Source: Candidatus Aenigmatarchaeota archaeon (GTDB taxonomy: Archaea; Aenigmatarchaeota; Aenigmatarchaeia; PWEA01; JAGHBM01). Taken from it: a stretch of DNA of 12,656 bases. A model generated the notes under the pieces. It was given only the letters and a program-made list of their open reading frames with translations. It was not told the origin of the DNA and ran no database searches. The position numbers and the translations under genes were made by a program. Within the stretch, counting starts at the first letter, position 1. Each line of letters opens with the position of its first letter. Positions 12,345-12,656 of this stretch are shown one piece after another. The stretch spans positions 1 through 12,656 of the forward strand of contig JAGLWW010000010.1 of NCBI GenBank assembly GCA_023133195.1, read 5' to 3'.

Positions 12345-12656
12345 CTAGAGTCTCAGGGCAAAGAATCTCCTTAAATCCAGGAAAAACGGTTTTTTATATT
12401 CTTTGTCAGTCAGTTTTGATGCCAGTTGGTAGTAGCTTATTGCAGCTGGAGATATATCCTGCAAGTCCACCAGAGGTTTCTTTTTTGCCAGACTTTTCAG
12501 CACGTTTTCATCCCATGGTATTTTTTGCAATACAGGAAGCCCTGTTATGGCCTCTATTTCCTTGCTTTTTATTTCATAATCTTCATATCTAACAGAATTT
12601 AGGACTATTCCTATAACTCTTTTGCCCATATCCCTCGCTATTTCTATGGTTTTCAT
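12345..12656 (-). CDS. MinD/ParA-like P-loop ATPase, C-terminal part (partial)
   Basis: 103 codons to a TAG stop; the gene continues past the right edge, and the Met at the edge is probably internal. The segment KTIEIARDMGKRVIGIVLNSV, then EIEAITGLPVLQKIPWDENVLKSLAKKKPLV, matches the later half of MinD-family ATPases: the helix after the switch region, the strand with V-L-N, and the I-P-x-D-x-x-V turn. The P-loop itself lies outside the window. The last residues (KKPFFLDLRRFFALRL) alternate bulky hydrophobic and basic positions and look like the amphipathic membrane-binding helix of MinD. The precise role (division-site, partitioning or other) cannot be assigned. Confidence 0.8.
   Translation of the reverse strand: MKTIEIARDMGKRVIGIVLNSVRYEDYEIKSKEIEAITGLPVLQKIPWDENVLKSLAKKKPLVDLQDISPAAISYYQLASKLTDKEYKKPFFLDLRRFFALRL

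Noticed and set aside
1..12656. CRISPR array, insertion sequence or defence genes
   Set aside because: No regularly spaced repeats, transposase or nuclease motifs are visible. The repeats present are RBS-derived and differ between junctions.

Overview
This window is a ribosomal-protein supercluster of an AT-rich archaeon. Every gene I accept, and the one tRNA, lies on the minus strand, so transcription runs from high to low coordinates. The archaeal assignment rests on gene content and order: EF-1alpha, eS4, eL32, RNase P subunit Rpp29/Pop4 and the zinc-ribbon SUI1 factor are embedded in the S10/spc series, and there are TATA-box promoters. Shine-Dalgarno (SD) sites are mostly GGTGA(T), matching the 16S 3' end found in archaea. 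AT-richness, the zinc-finger and Lys/Glu extensions and the compact overlapping genes would suit a DPANN-type or other uncultivated lineage, but that is inference only.

Layout in transcription order: the C-terminal part of a MinD/ParA-like ATPase (12656-12345, entering from the right edge); EF-1alpha (12263-10995) with its own TATA box and a hairpin/T-tract terminator; S10 (10882-10559); a two-TM potassium channel (10523-10086); tRNA-Ser(GGA) (10059-9973); a 221-base spacer with TATA-like boxes; then L3, L4, L23, L2, S19, L22, S3, L29, SUI1/aIF1, Rpp29, S17, L14, L24, eS4, L5, S14, S8, L6, eL32 and the first four codons of what is probably eL19 at the left edge. S14 (45 aa) is short but clear. 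The genes from L3 onward are mostly separated by 0-30 bases or overlap, and look like one translationally coupled operon.

Most of the content builds the ribosome or loads it: 18 r-proteins including the partial eL19, EF-1alpha for aminoacyl-tRNA delivery, SUI1 for start selection, Rpp29 for tRNA 5' maturation, and a tRNA. The exceptions are the K+ channel and the MinD-like fragment.

The unusual signal is in the spacers. Four junctions (L2/S19, S19/L22, L29/SUI1, L24/eS4) carry a duplicated ribosome-binding segment flanking a short hairpin. Three of these enclose a mini-ORF of 18-25 codons that ends at, or just before, the next RBS/start. At L29/SUI1 the duplication is a perfect 19-bp repeat, and its hairpin arm can alternatively pair with the SUI1 RBS. 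Elsewhere the SD of the next gene is read in frame as the C-terminal tail of the preceding protein (EVIK, VNKD). L24 and S3 both carry a classical C2H2 zinc finger at or near the C-terminus. No CRISPR array, insertion sequence or defence system was seen.
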